This document shows positions 39,616 to 48,424 of a DNA stretch of 64,000 bases, piece after piece. Both the position numbers and the translations under genes were made by a program. Source of the DNA: Streptomyces rishiriensis (GTDB lineage Bacteria; Actinomycetota; Actinomycetes; Streptomycetales; Streptomycetaceae). Positions within the stretch are counted from its first letter, which is position 1, and each line of letters starts with the position of its first letter. Location: assembly GCF_003112535.1 (NCBI RefSeq), contig NZ_BEWA01000014.1:124001-188000 (forward strand). The letters are read 5' to 3'. The notes beneath the pieces were generated by a model. It saw only the letters and a program-made list of their open reading frames with translations, had not been told where the DNA came from and made no database searches.

Positions 39616-40806
39616 GTGCTCACCAGGAACGCCTTCAGACTGCTGGGAGCGGTCGCCCTCGTCGGCGCACTGCTCACCATGGGACCCCCGCCGGTCGCCC
39701 GGGCCGCCGTCCCGGACACCGTCCCACTGAAGATCACCAACAACTCGGGCCGCGGCGAACCCGTCTACGTGTACAACCTCGGCACCCAGCTGTCGTCGGG
39801 CCGTCAGGGCTGGGCGGACGCGAACGGCGGCTTCCACGCGTGGCCCGCCGGCGGCAACCCGCCCACCCCCGCGCCGGACGCGTCGATCACCGGACCGGCC
39901 GCCGGACAGTCGACCACCATCCGGATGCCCAGGTTCTCCGGCCGGATCTACTTCTCGTACGGGCAGAAGCTCGACTTCCGGCTCACCACCGGCGGGCTGG
40001 TGCAGCCGGCCGTGCAGAACCCGAGCGACCCCAACCGCGCGATCCTGTTCAACTGGTCGGAGTACACGCTCGACGACGCCGGGCTGTGGCTCAACAGCAC
40101 CCAGGTCGACATGTTCTCCGCGCCCTACGCGGTCGGGGTGCAGCGCTCCGACGGGGTCACCGTCAGCACCGGGCATCTCAGGCCAGGTGGCTACACCGGC
40201 TTCTTCAACGCCCTGCGCGGCCAGCCCGGCGGCTGGGCGAACCTGATCCAGACCCGCTCCGACGGCACCGTGCTGCGCGCGCTCTCCCCCCTGTACGGGG
40301 TGGAGACCGGGGTGCTCCCGGCCGGCGTCATGGACGACTACGTCAACCGCGTGTGGCAGAAGTACGCGACGACGACGCTGACCGTGACACCGTTCGCCGA
40401 CCAGCCGGGCACGAAGTACTACGGCCGGGTCTCGGGCGGGGTCATGAACTTCACCAACGCCTCCGGAGCCGTCGTCACCAGCTTCCAGAAGCCGGACGCG
40501 GCCAGCGTGTTCGGCTGTCACCGGCTGCTGGACGCCCCGAACGACGCCGTGCGCGGGCCGATCTCGAGGACCCTGTGCGCGGGCTTCAACCGCTCCACGC
40601 TGCTGGTGAACCCCGCGCAGCCGGACACCACGACGACGGACTTCTACCAGGATCCGGTGACCAACCACTACGCGCGCAAGATCCACGCGCAGATGGCCGA
40701 CGGGAAGGCGTACGCGTTCGCGTTCGACGACGTGGGCCACCAGGAGTCGCTCGTCCACGACGGCTCTCCGCGTCAGGCGTACCTGACGCTCGACCCGCTG
40801 AGCTGA
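39616..40806 (+). CDS. GH64 beta-1,3-glucanase, secreted
   Basis: 396 aa from the GTG at 39616, with GGAGG just upstream. A signal peptide (LTRNAFRLLGAVALVGALLTMGPPPVARAAV) is followed by a thaumatin-like-fold catalytic domain of family GH64: VPLKITNNSGRGEPVYVYNLGTQL, GRIYFSYGQKLDFRLT, LFNWSEYTLDDAGLWLNSTQVDMFSAPYAVGVQ (the Glu and Asp here match the usual catalytic pair), and RKIHAQMADGKAYAFAFDDVGHQES. Family members release laminaripentaose from beta-1,3-glucan and so attack fungal walls. No separate carbohydrate-binding module is attached. Expression is probably controlled by the palindromic operator upstream. Confidence 0.93.
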   Translation: MLTRNAFRLLGAVALVGALLTMGPPPVARAAVPDTVPLKITNNSGRGEPVYVYNLGTQLSSGRQGWADANGGFHAWPAGGNPPTPAPDASITGPAAGQSTTIRMPRFSGRIYFSYGQKLDFRLTTGGLVQPAVQNPSDPNRAILFNWSEYTLDDAGLWLNSTQVDMFSAPYAVGVQRSDGVTVSTGHLRPGGYTGFFNALRGQPGGWANLIQTRSDGTVLRALSPLYGVETGVLPAGVMDDYVNRVWQKYATTTLTVTPFADQPGTKYYGRVSGGVMNFTNASGAVVTSFQKPDAASVFGCHRLLDAPNDAVRGPISRTLCAGFNRSTLLVNPAQPDTTTTDFYQDPVTNHYARKIHAQMADGKAYAFAFDDVGHQESLVHDGSPRQAYLTLDPLS

Positions 40807-40816
40807 GCGGACAGGC

Positions 40817-40854
40817 GACGTCCCGCCCACGGAGGGACCCGTGGGCGGGACGTC
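40817..40854. terminator. Bidirectional terminator between GH64 and M4 protease 2
   Basis: GACGTCCCGCCCACGG (40817-40832) pairs perfectly with CCGTGGGCGGGACGTC (40839-40854) over a 6-nt loop. It sits exactly between two convergent stop codons (40806 and 40873), so it can end both transcripts. Confidence 0.85.
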
Positions 40855-40872
40855 GTCGTCGGAGGGAGCGGA

Positions 40873-43275
40873 TCAGCCGGTGGTGACGGCCGTGTCGTCC
40901 ACGACGAAGCTGGTCTGCAGAGAGGAGTCCTCGACGCCGGAGAACTTCAGGGTCACCGTGGAGCCCGCGAAGGACCCGAGGCTGAGGGACTTCTGCACGT
41001 AGCCGGAGGCCGCGTTCAGGTTGGAGTACGTGGCCAGTGTGGTCGACCCGGCGGTGACCGTCAGCTTGTCGTACTGGCTGCTGGTGGTGGTCTCGGCCGT
41101 GTCGACGTGCAGGTAGAACGTGAACGTGGTGTTGGTGCAGCCGCTCGGGATCGTCACCGACTGCGAGAGCGTGTCGGTGTGGGTCGACCCGTAGCCGTCG
41201 AGCCACGCCTTGTAGGAGCCGGTGCGGGCCGCCTGGCTGCCGGAGTTGGTGATGACGCCGCTGGAGGCGGTCCAGGCGGTGCTGCCCGACTCGAAGCCCG
41301 CGTTGCCCAGGAGCTGTGTGGCCGTGCAGGTGCCGCCGCCGGTGGAGTTGACCGTCCAGGTGAAGGCCGCGGTGCCGGTCGCGCCGGTCGAGTCGGTCAC
41401 CGTCACGGTGGTGCTGGAGGATCCGGCCGTGGTCGGCGTGCCGGAGATCAGGCCGGTGGAGGAGTTGATCGACAGGCCGGCGGGCAGTCCCGTCGCCGCG
41501 TACGTGAGCGAGCCGCCGTTCGTGCTGCTCGCCGAGACCTGCAGGCTCACCGCGGTGCCGACCTTCGAGGTCTGGCTGCCCGGGTTGGTGACCGTGACGC
41601 CCGTCGAGGGGACCGTGATGTGACCGCCGACGTTGATGCCGGCGAACGCGTTGCCGACACCCGCGTACTGGGCGGAGCCGGAGCCGTACAGCGCCGCGGC
41701 CGCGTTCAGGGCCGCGGTGCGAGCGCCCGCGTAGTTGGTGCTGGACGTCATGTACGTCGTCAGCGCCTTGTACCAGATCTGCAGCGCGGCGGCCCGGCCG
41801 ATGCCCGCGACGGCCACGCCGTCGGAGGTCGTGCTGTTGTAGGTGACGCCGTTGATGGTCTTGGTGCCGCTGCCCTCGGAGAGCAGGTAGAACATGTGGT
41901 TCGCCGGGCCCGAGGAGTAGTGCACGTCGAGGTTGCCGACGCCGGAGTACCAGCTGTCGGCGGAGCCGCCGTCCTTGCTGGGCTTGTCCATGTACCGCAG
42001 CGGGCTGCCGTCGCCGTTGATGTCGATCTTCTCGCCGATGAGGTAGTCGCCCACGTCGGAGGAGTTGTTGGCGTAGAACTCCACGCCGGTGCCGAAGATG
42101 TCGGAGGTGGCCTCGTTCAGGCCGCCCGACTCACCGGTGTAGTCGAGGCCCGCGGTGTTGGAGGTGACGCCGTGGCTCATCTCGTGGCCGGCCACGTCCA
42201 GCGAGGTCAGCGCGTGGGTGTTGCCGGTGCCGTCGCCGTACGTCATGCAGAAGCAGCTGTCGTCCCAGAACGCGTTGACGTACGCCGAGCTGTAGTGGAC
42301 GCGCGAGTAGGCGGCGACGCCGTCGTTCTTGATGCCGCTGCGGCCGAAGGTGTTCTTGTAGAAGTCCCAGGTGGTCTGGGCGCCGTAGGCGGCGTCCGCG
42401 CCGGCCGTCTGGGTGTTGGAGCCGGAGCCCGTGCCCCACACGTCGTCCGCGTCCGTCATCAGCGTGCCGGTGCCGGACGTGCCGTTGTTGAGGCTGTACG
42501 TCTTGTGGCCGCCGCGCGTGGTGTCGTACAGCTGGTAGGTCGACCCGGACAGCGTGGTGGACAGGCTGACCGAGCCGCTGTACTGGGTGTTGCCGGTGCC
42601 GGTCTCGATGCCCTCGTACCGGGAGAGTTCGGCGCCGGTGACGGCGTCGGTGATGACGTGGAGTTTGCTCGGCGTGCCGTCGTCCTGCAGACCGCTGACC
42701 ACGGTCTCCCAGGCGAGCTTCGGGGCGCCCGTGCCCGCCCAGATCACCTTGCGGGCACTCCTGGCGGCCGGGTCCTTGGCGTCGAGGGCCTCGGCGGCCT
42801 TGAGCGCCTTGGTCTCGGCGGCCGCCTTGCTGTACGTGGCGGTCGTGGACCTGACCGAGACGGTACGGCGGTTGTTGTTGAACGTCGTGCTCACCGTGCC
42901 GGCGGCCAGCGAGGCCGGGGGCGTGTGCACGACGAGGTCGCCGCCCAGGACGGGCAGTCCGGCGTAGGTGCGCTCGTAACGCGTGTGCACGGTACCGTCG
43001 TTGTCCTTCACGACGTCCTTGACGACCAGTTTCTCCTGGGCGCCCAGGCCCAGGGTCTGCGCCGTCTGCGCCGTCTTCGCCTCGGCGCTCCTGATCAGGG
43101 TCGCGTGCTGGGCGGGCGTGAGGTGGGCGGGCAGGCCGCCGGTGCGCAGGGGCGTGGGGTGGGGGGCTGCGGACGCCGCGGTCGCCGGAACCGACTGGAC
43201 TCCGAGGGCCAGGAGGGCGGCGGTGGAGAGCAGGGCTGCTCCGACCGCGGTCCGCTTGCGGGGGTTGGGTCTCAC
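40873..43275 (-). CDS. Secreted M4 (thermolysin-family) metalloprotease, paralog 2
   Basis: 800 aa from the GTG at 43275, with AGGAG upstream. Signal peptide (RTAVGAALLSTAALLALGVQSVPATA), FTP/PepSY propeptide (LVVKDVVKDNDGTVHTRYERTYAGLPVLGGDLVVH), catalytic domain with HEMSH (His364, His368) and GGLNEATSDIF, and M4 C-terminal domain (YSSGPANHMFYLLSEG). A putative Ig-like domain (LTYAATGLPAGLSINSSTGLISGTP) follows. A final ~130-residue jelly-roll type domain (LLGNAGFESGSTAWTASSGVITN...YKAWLDGYG...VVDDTAVTT) replaces the P-domain of paralog 1. The catalytic halves of the two are very similar. It digests extracellular protein; the last domain probably binds sugar or cell wall. Confidence 0.93.
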   Translation of the reverse strand: MRPNPRKRTAVGAALLSTAALLALGVQSVPATAASAAPHPTPLRTGGLPAHLTPAQHATLIRSAEAKTAQTAQTLGLGAQEKLVVKDVVKDNDGTVHTRYERTYAGLPVLGGDLVVHTPPASLAAGTVSTTFNNNRRTVSVRSTTATYSKAAAETKALKAAEALDAKDPAARSARKVIWAGTGAPKLAWETVVSGLQDDGTPSKLHVITDAVTGAELSRYEGIETGTGNTQYSGSVSLSTTLSGSTYQLYDTTRGGHKTYSLNNGTSGTGTLMTDADDVWGTGSGSNTQTAGADAAYGAQTTWDFYKNTFGRSGIKNDGVAAYSRVHYSSAYVNAFWDDSCFCMTYGDGTGNTHALTSLDVAGHEMSHGVTSNTAGLDYTGESGGLNEATSDIFGTGVEFYANNSSDVGDYLIGEKIDINGDGSPLRYMDKPSKDGGSADSWYSGVGNLDVHYSSGPANHMFYLLSEGSGTKTINGVTYNSTTSDGVAVAGIGRAAALQIWYKALTTYMTSSTNYAGARTAALNAAAALYGSGSAQYAGVGNAFAGINVGGHITVPSTGVTVTNPGSQTSKVGTAVSLQVSASSTNGGSLTYAATGLPAGLSINSSTGLISGTPTTAGSSSTTVTVTDSTGATGTAAFTWTVNSTGGGTCTATQLLGNAGFESGSTAWTASSGVITNSGSQAARTGSYKAWLDGYGSTHTDTLSQSVTIPSGCTNTTFTFYLHVDTAETTTSSQYDKLTVTAGSTTLATYSNLNAASGYVQKSLSLGSFAGSTVTLKFSGVEDSSLQTSFVVDDTAVTTG

Positions 43276-43629
43276 TCGTTCTCCTACTGCTGCGGCCGGT
43301 GGGATCGGCCGGTGACAGACCGGGCAGACGGGTGTGCTGTCCGGGACGAGCTGAGCGGTGCGGGACCGTGAACACGTGGGGCACCGTGCCGCCGGTGTGC
43401 GGCAGTTGGGTGGGAGGATGACAGGCTTGTCGGTGGCATGTCAGCCCGCCCGGGATGCTTCAAGGGTTATCCCTCGGTTCCGGACGCCATCGCCGCCTCG
43501 CCGCCCGGCCCGGCTGTGAACGGCCTGTGCGTCCGCTGTCCGGCGACGGGGCGCACTCCCGCCGCGCACCACGCCGTCGCCGGTCACCCGACTCCCGCCC
43601 GCCTTGTGGATCATTGCTACGGTGCACCC
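43276..43629. other. Divergent intergenic region of M4 protease 2
   Basis: 354 bp between the protease (leftward) and the phosphoesterase gene (rightward), with GGCACCGTGCC at 43380-43390. The frame of the phosphoesterase remains open leftwards to 43438, but that part is Cys/Pro/His-rich and lacks coding character. Confidence 0.5.
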
Positions 43630-45135
43630 GTGTCTGACTCCTCACGCGATACCGCCGCGGGCGCCGGCTGGGGCGACGCCGAACGTGGCGCGTACCGACA
43701 GCTCATGCCCGGCGGGGTCGAGAAGATCTCGTGGCTGAACCCCCGGCTCCTGTGGGCCGCCCGCAACGGAGTGCTCGCCTCCTGGTTCGGCGATCCCACG
43801 GGACGCACCCGGGGCCGCCTGGTGGCACAGCGGGCGGCCGCCGGCGCACCGGCCGACAAGATCGTCCGGCGCACCGACCCGGACGAGTTCTCCTTCATGG
43901 TGATCGGCGACACCGGTGAGGGCGACGACCCGCAATACGCGGTGGTGCCAGGCTTCCTGAGGGTCAGTCAGGGAACGTCCTTCACCGTCCTGGCCAGCGA
44001 TGTCATCTACCCCGTCGGCAGCGCCGACGACTACGAGACCAAGTTCTTCCGTCCGTACCGCGACTACCGGGCCCCCATCTACGCGATACCGGGCAACCAC
44101 GACTGGTACGAGGACCTCGGCGCGTTCATGCGGGTCTTCTGCGACGACGCCCCGCCCCTTCCCCCTGAGCCCGCGCCGCGCCCCCCGAGCCGCGCCTGGC
44201 TGCGCTCGCTGCTGTGGCACCGCCCGCGCCCGGGCGACGGCCGACGCCTCACGCAGGCACGGGCGTTGCGCGGCGACCCCGTCCAACAGGCCGTGCAGCC
44301 AGGACCGTACTGGGCGATCGACGCCGGCCCGGTCCGGATCATCGGGATCGACACCGGGCTCCTCGGCGTCCTGGACGCCGAACAGGGCGCATGGCTGCGC
44401 GAGGTGTCCCAGGGGCCCCGCCCGAAGATCCTGATCACGGGCTCGCCCCTGTACGTCGACGGAGAGCACCGCCCGTGCCCCATCGAGGGCGGCGGCACCG
44501 TCGACGACATCGTCAGCGCGCCCGCACACCGCTATGTGGCGGCGATAGGCGGCGACATCCACAACTACCAGCGTTACCCGGTGCGCCTCGCGGACGGCCG
44601 GACCCTGCAGTACGTCGTCGCGGGCGGCGGGGGCGCCTTCATGCACGCCACGCACACCATCCCCCGGGTGTCCGTCGCGGGCGTCACGGAAGGCGACTTC
44701 CGCTGTTATCCGCTGCGCGGCGACTCCCTGGCCTTCTACAGCCGGCTCTACGGGCGCCGGCTGCGGCTGCGCCGCTTCTTCGCCCTCAGCGAGGAGGAGG
44801 CCCAGGCGGTCGTCGCCGAGCGGCTCGGCATCCCGCCCACCCGCGCGCCGGGACCGCAGGTGCGCGTGACGCGGCGGATCCGGCTGATCGCCTCCCTGCT
44901 GGGCGCGGGCAACCGGCCCGAGCGCCGCAACCGCTTCCGGCTGCCCGTGCGCAAGATCTACACCCAGCTGTTCTCGCCCGGCTCGGCCACCTACAGCCCG
45001 CCGTTCTTCAAGTGCTTCCTGCGCCTGGACGTCTCACCCGAGGCGGTCCGGCTGCGCTGCCACGCGGCCACCGGCAACCTGGCGCAGGAGCTGAACCCGC
45101 CGGTCGAGGACGAGGTCACCATCCCGCTGGTCTGA
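43630..45135 (+). CDS. Metallophosphoesterase
   Basis: 501 aa from the GTG at 43630 (SDSSRDTAAGAGWGDAERGAYRQLMPGGVEKISWLNPRLLW), chosen on composition; no clear ribosome site. Calcineurin-like motifs appear in order: FMVIGDTGEGDD (metal ligands), ASDVIYPVGSADDYETKF, IYAIPGNHDWYEDLG, GPVRIIGIDTGLLG, GSPLYVDGEHRP, and GGDIHNYQRYPV. Both the GNHD and the GGDIHNYQ (GHxH equivalent) motifs are intact. The C-terminal ~120 residues are an added basic domain (RLYGRRLRLRRFFALSEEEAQAVVAERL...). No signal peptide, so probably cytoplasmic; substrate unknown. Confidence 0.88.
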   Translation: MSDSSRDTAAGAGWGDAERGAYRQLMPGGVEKISWLNPRLLWAARNGVLASWFGDPTGRTRGRLVAQRAAAGAPADKIVRRTDPDEFSFMVIGDTGEGDDPQYAVVPGFLRVSQGTSFTVLASDVIYPVGSADDYETKFFRPYRDYRAPIYAIPGNHDWYEDLGAFMRVFCDDAPPLPPEPAPRPPSRAWLRSLLWHRPRPGDGRRLTQARALRGDPVQQAVQPGPYWAIDAGPVRIIGIDTGLLGVLDAEQGAWLREVSQGPRPKILITGSPLYVDGEHRPCPIEGGGTVDDIVSAPAHRYVAAIGGDIHNYQRYPVRLADGRTLQYVVAGGGGAFMHATHTIPRVSVAGVTEGDFRCYPLRGDSLAFYSRLYGRRLRLRRFFALSEEEAQAVVAERLGIPPTRAPGPQVRVTRRIRLIASLLGAGNRPERRNRFRLPVRKIYTQLFSPGSATYSPPFFKCFLRLDVSPEAVRLRCHAATGNLAQELNPPVEDEVTIPLV

Positions 45136-45201
45136 GCCCGCCTGCGACCATACGGCCAGGACCATCGCACGCGCGTGCACGCCGAGAACGACGGAGGAGC
45201 T

Positions 45202-46236
45202 GTGTCCCCGACCTCACGCCCCCTGCGCAAGCTGGGCTTCCTCACCATCGGACTGTTCGACGGGGACGACCCGGGACCGGGCCACGAGAGCACGCTGGAG
45301 ATCATCGAGCTGGGCGAGCGGCTCGGCTTCGACAGCGCCTGGGTGCGCCACCGGCACCTGCAGTACGGCATCTCCTCCCCCGTCGCCGTCCTGGCGGCCG
45401 CGTCGCAGCGCACCCGCCGCATCGAGCTCGGCACCGCCGTGATCCCGCTCGGCTGGGAGAACCCCCTGCGCCTCGCGGAGGACCTGGCGACGGTCGACGT
45501 CCTGTCGGCGGGCCGGCTCAATCCGGGCGTGAGCGTCGGCCCGCCGATGCACTACGACCGGGTGAAGGAGGCCCTGTACCCGGACACGGCCGGCGCCGAG
45601 GACTTCGGCTACGAACGGGTGCGCAGGCTGCTGGACCTCGTGCGGGGCGAGTCCGCCACCGACTTCAGCGGGACCGAGGGCTTCGAAGTCTTCTCCGACC
45701 GGGTCCAGCCGCACTCCCCCGGCCTGGGCCGCCGGATGTGGTACGGCGGCGGCAGCCTGAGTTCGGCACGCTGGGCCGGGGAACACGGCATGAACTTCCT
45801 CACCAGCAGCGTCGTCAAGGCCGAAGGACCCGACGGCGCACGGGACTTCGCCGAGATCCAGCTCTCCCACGTCCGCGCCTTCCGGGCCGCCCACCCCGAC
45901 GGGGACTCGGCGCGCGTCTCCCAGGGCCTCGTGGTCGTCCCCACCGACTCCGCCTCGCCCGAACAGCGCGCGCGGTACGAGAAGTTCGCGGCCGAGCGCC
46001 TTCCCCGCACGGCCTCGCCGCAGGGCCCGGCCCGTCTGCTCTTCGCCCCGGACCTGGTGGGCTCCTCGGACGAGATCGCCGAACGTCTGCACGCCCACGT
46101 CGCGTTCCGCGAGATCGACGAGGTGGCCTTCGCCCTGCCGTTCTCCTTCGAGCACGAGGACTACGTGCAGATCCTCACCGACATGGCGACGAAGCTCGGC
46201 CCGGCGCTGGGATGGCGGCCCGGCGCGGGAGCCTGA
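45202..46236 (+). CDS. LLM-class flavin-dependent oxidoreductase
   Basis: 344 aa from the GTG at 45202, with GGAGG 4 nt upstream (GTG at 45175 is an alternative). The luciferase-like monooxygenase fold is shown by LGFLTIGLFDGDDPGPGHESTLEIIELGERLGFDSAWVRHRHLQYGISSPVAVLAAASQRTRRIELGTAVIPLGWENPLRLAEDLATVDVLSAGRLNPGVSVG. Members use FMN or F420 to oxidise small molecules. Gene context does not narrow the substrate. It converges with the TauD-type dioxygenase gene, 6 bp apart. Confidence 0.9.
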   Translation: MSPTSRPLRKLGFLTIGLFDGDDPGPGHESTLEIIELGERLGFDSAWVRHRHLQYGISSPVAVLAAASQRTRRIELGTAVIPLGWENPLRLAEDLATVDVLSAGRLNPGVSVGPPMHYDRVKEALYPDTAGAEDFGYERVRRLLDLVRGESATDFSGTEGFEVFSDRVQPHSPGLGRRMWYGGGSLSSARWAGEHGMNFLTSSVVKAEGPDGARDFAEIQLSHVRAFRAAHPDGDSARVSQGLVVVPTDSASPEQRARYEKFAAERLPRTASPQGPARLLFAPDLVGSSDEIAERLHAHVAFREIDEVAFALPFSFEHEDYVQILTDMATKLGPALGWRPGAGA

Positions 46237-46242
46237 GGCTCC

Positions 46243-47238
46243 TCACCAGCGGCCCGGCTCGGTCCCCGTCAGCGCCTCGGACGGCCTGCCGTCCACCCCG
46301 ACGGGGACCTCGCCGGCGAGCATCACCCGGTGCATGGTGCGCGGGAAGCCCAGGTGCGCGTTGTCGCTCGGCGCGAGATGGATGGTGGCGCGGTTGTCCC
46401 AGAAGGCCACGCTGCCGGGTTCCCAGCGGAAGCGGACCGTGTACTCGGCGCGGGTCGCCTCGTCGAGCAGCATGTCCAGGATCGCCCGGCTCTCCGCCCG
46501 CGAGAGATCGGTGATCTGCTCGACGTAGTAACCGTTGACGTACAGCAGACGCTCGCCCGTCTCGGGGTGGACGCGCACCAGCGGATGCACCGAGGCGACC
46601 TGGCGGTCGAGGAGGTGGCGGACGTACGCGTCGTCCCCGGGGCGGGGCTGGTAGCCCACGCCGAGGCGGTGCTCGGCGCGCAGCCCGGACACGAACTCCC
46701 TCACCGGCGCGGAGAGTCCGGCATGGGCGGCGGCCAGGTTGGACCAGGTCGTGTCCCCGCCGTAGGGCGGCACGGTCTCGGCGCGCAGGATCGTCGCGGC
46801 CGGCGGGTCGATGCGGGCGCCGTGGTCGCAGTGCCAGCCCCGCAGCAGGGTGTGGCGGCGCCGGCGCAGCCACTCCTCGTGCTCCATGCCGAACTTCCCG
46901 CCCAGTTCGAGCCGGTCGGCCGTCGTCTCGATCTCGGGGAAGTCCGGCGGCGAGGCGCCGCCGCGGCTGCGCAGGACGACGGGTTCGCCGAACCGCCGCG
47001 CGAACGCCACATGTCCGGCGTGGTCGAGGCGCTGACCGCGGAAGAACACCACCTTCCAGCGCTGTACCGCCCTCCTGATCGCGTCGACCTGGGCGTCGTC
47101 GAGGCCGGCGGCCAGGTCGACGCCGCCGATCTCCGCGCCGATGTGCCCGGCGACCGGCTGCACCCGCACTCCGGCCGCCCGCGCGGCCTCGTCGGCCGCC
47201 GCGTCGTCGAGACCGCCCGGTCGGCTGTCCGTCGTCAT
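46243..47238 (-). CDS. TauD/TfdA-family Fe(II)/2-oxoglutarate dioxygenase
   Basis: 331 aa from the ATG at 47238, with GGAGAG upstream. The facial triad is probable from RGWHCDHGARIDPPAATILRAETVPPYGGDTTWSN (His and Asp of HxD) and the distal His in GFPRTMHRVML, where the following Arg binds 2-oxoglutarate. VAGHIGAEIGGVDLAAGLDDAQVDAIRRAVQRWKVVFFRGQ is the usual N-terminus of sulfonate/alkylsulfatase dioxygenases. It hydroxylates a sulfonated or related acid to release sulfite or similar. No sulfonate transporter is nearby. Confidence 0.92.
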   Translation of the reverse strand: MTTDSRPGGLDDAAADEAARAAGVRVQPVAGHIGAEIGGVDLAAGLDDAQVDAIRRAVQRWKVVFFRGQRLDHAGHVAFARRFGEPVVLRSRGGASPPDFPEIETTADRLELGGKFGMEHEEWLRRRRHTLLRGWHCDHGARIDPPAATILRAETVPPYGGDTTWSNLAAAHAGLSAPVREFVSGLRAEHRLGVGYQPRPGDDAYVRHLLDRQVASVHPLVRVHPETGERLLYVNGYYVEQITDLSRAESRAILDMLLDEATRAEYTVRFRWEPGSVAFWDNRATIHLAPSDNAHLGFPRTMHRVMLAGEVPVGVDGRPSEALTGTEPGRW

Positions 47239-47457
47239 GCGCTCTCCGCTCGTCTTCACGGTTCTTCCCAGGCGTGGTCGTGGGTCACGGCCACGCGTCG
47301 TGGTCGTGGGTCACGGCAACAGGAAGATCGTGACAGCGGATCGGCGGCCTGGCGACACCGCGATCCCTTTCCCCTCCCACGCCCGGGTGTCCGTTTGGTC
47401 GATCCCCCGCTCCTCGCCGAGGCTGGGAGGACGACACCGTCGAGGGAAGGCTCCATC

Positions 47458-48288
47458 GTGATCGACATCCCGCAGCACACTCTGAACGACGGCACGAAGC
47501 TCCCCGCCCTGGGCCTGGGCACCTGGCCGATGGACGACGCGGAGGCGGAGGAGGCGGTGGCCGGGGCGCTCGGCCTGGGCTTCCGGCTCGTCGACACGGC
47601 GGCCAACTACGGCAACGAGACCGGGGTCGGCCGGGGCGTGGCCCGGTCCGGCGCTCCCCGCGAGGAGATCGTGCTCACCACGAAGCTGCCCGGCCGCCAC
47701 CACGGGTACGAGGAGACCCTCGCCTCCTTCGAGGAGTCCCGTCGGCGGCTCGGCGTCGACTACGTGGACCTCTACCTGATCCACTGGCCGCTCCCCCGCG
47801 TCGACAGGTTCGTGGACTCGTGGCGGGCCATGATCAAGCTCCGCGAGGACGGCCTGGTCCGGTCGATCGGCGTCTCCAACTTCACCGCCGACCACATCGG
47901 CCGGCTGGAGAAGGAGACCGGCGTCCTGCCGTCCGTCAACCAGATCGAGCTGCACCCGCTCTTCCCTCAGGAGGAGCTGCGCGCCTTCCACGAGGCCAAG
48001 GGCGTCCGCACGGAGAGCTGGAGTCCGCTGGGGCGCGGCTCGGCGATCCTGGACGACCCGGCCGTCGTGTCGGTCGCGGAGGCGCTGGGCGTGACCCCCG
48101 GCCAGATCGTGCTGCGCTGGCACGTCCAGCTCGGCGCGGTCCCCGTCCCGAAGTCCTCCAGCCCGCAGCGGCAACGCGCCAACCTCGACGTCTTCGGCTT
48201 TGCACTCGGCCCGGCGCAGATGGCGGCGATCACGCACCGGGTGCACCGGCGCCTGGGCGGCGACCCCGAGGTGCACGAGGAGTTCTGA
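47458..48288 (+). CDS. Aldo/keto reductase
   Basis: 276 aa from the GTG at 47458, with GAGGGAAGG upstream. AKR5-like short reductase. The tetrad is visible: Asp in RLVDTAANYGNE (with Tyr of NY), Lys in VLTTKLPGRHH and His in YLIHWPLP. The coenzyme-binding region is VPVPKSSSPQRQRANLDVFGFAL. GLVRSIGVSNF and VNQIELHPLFPQEELRAFHEAKGVRTESWSPLGRG are typical. It reduces aldehydes or keto-sugars with NADPH. Divergent from the dioxygenase gene, with 219 bp between. Confidence 0.93.
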   Translation: MIDIPQHTLNDGTKLPALGLGTWPMDDAEAEEAVAGALGLGFRLVDTAANYGNETGVGRGVARSGAPREEIVLTTKLPGRHHGYEETLASFEESRRRLGVDYVDLYLIHWPLPRVDRFVDSWRAMIKLREDGLVRSIGVSNFTADHIGRLEKETGVLPSVNQIELHPLFPQEELRAFHEAKGVRTESWSPLGRGSAILDDPAVVSVAEALGVTPGQIVLRWHVQLGAVPVPKSSSPQRQRANLDVFGFALGPAQMAAITHRVHRRLGGDPEVHEEF

Positions 48289-48424
48289 GCGCCGCGAGGG
48301 CTCCGGTCCCCCGGTGCGTCTTCCCGGCCGCCCGCACCGGCGGGCAGCCGGTCGACGGACAGGAGACCGACAGCAGATCGGCAGACGAGGACGCGCCGAA
48401 CCCGGCCGACCCTTCGGGTGATCG

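Noticed and set aside
41107..43371. 754-codon plus-strand frame opposite M4 protease 2
   Set aside because: Antisense shadow; repetitive Gly/Val/Arg translation with no motif.
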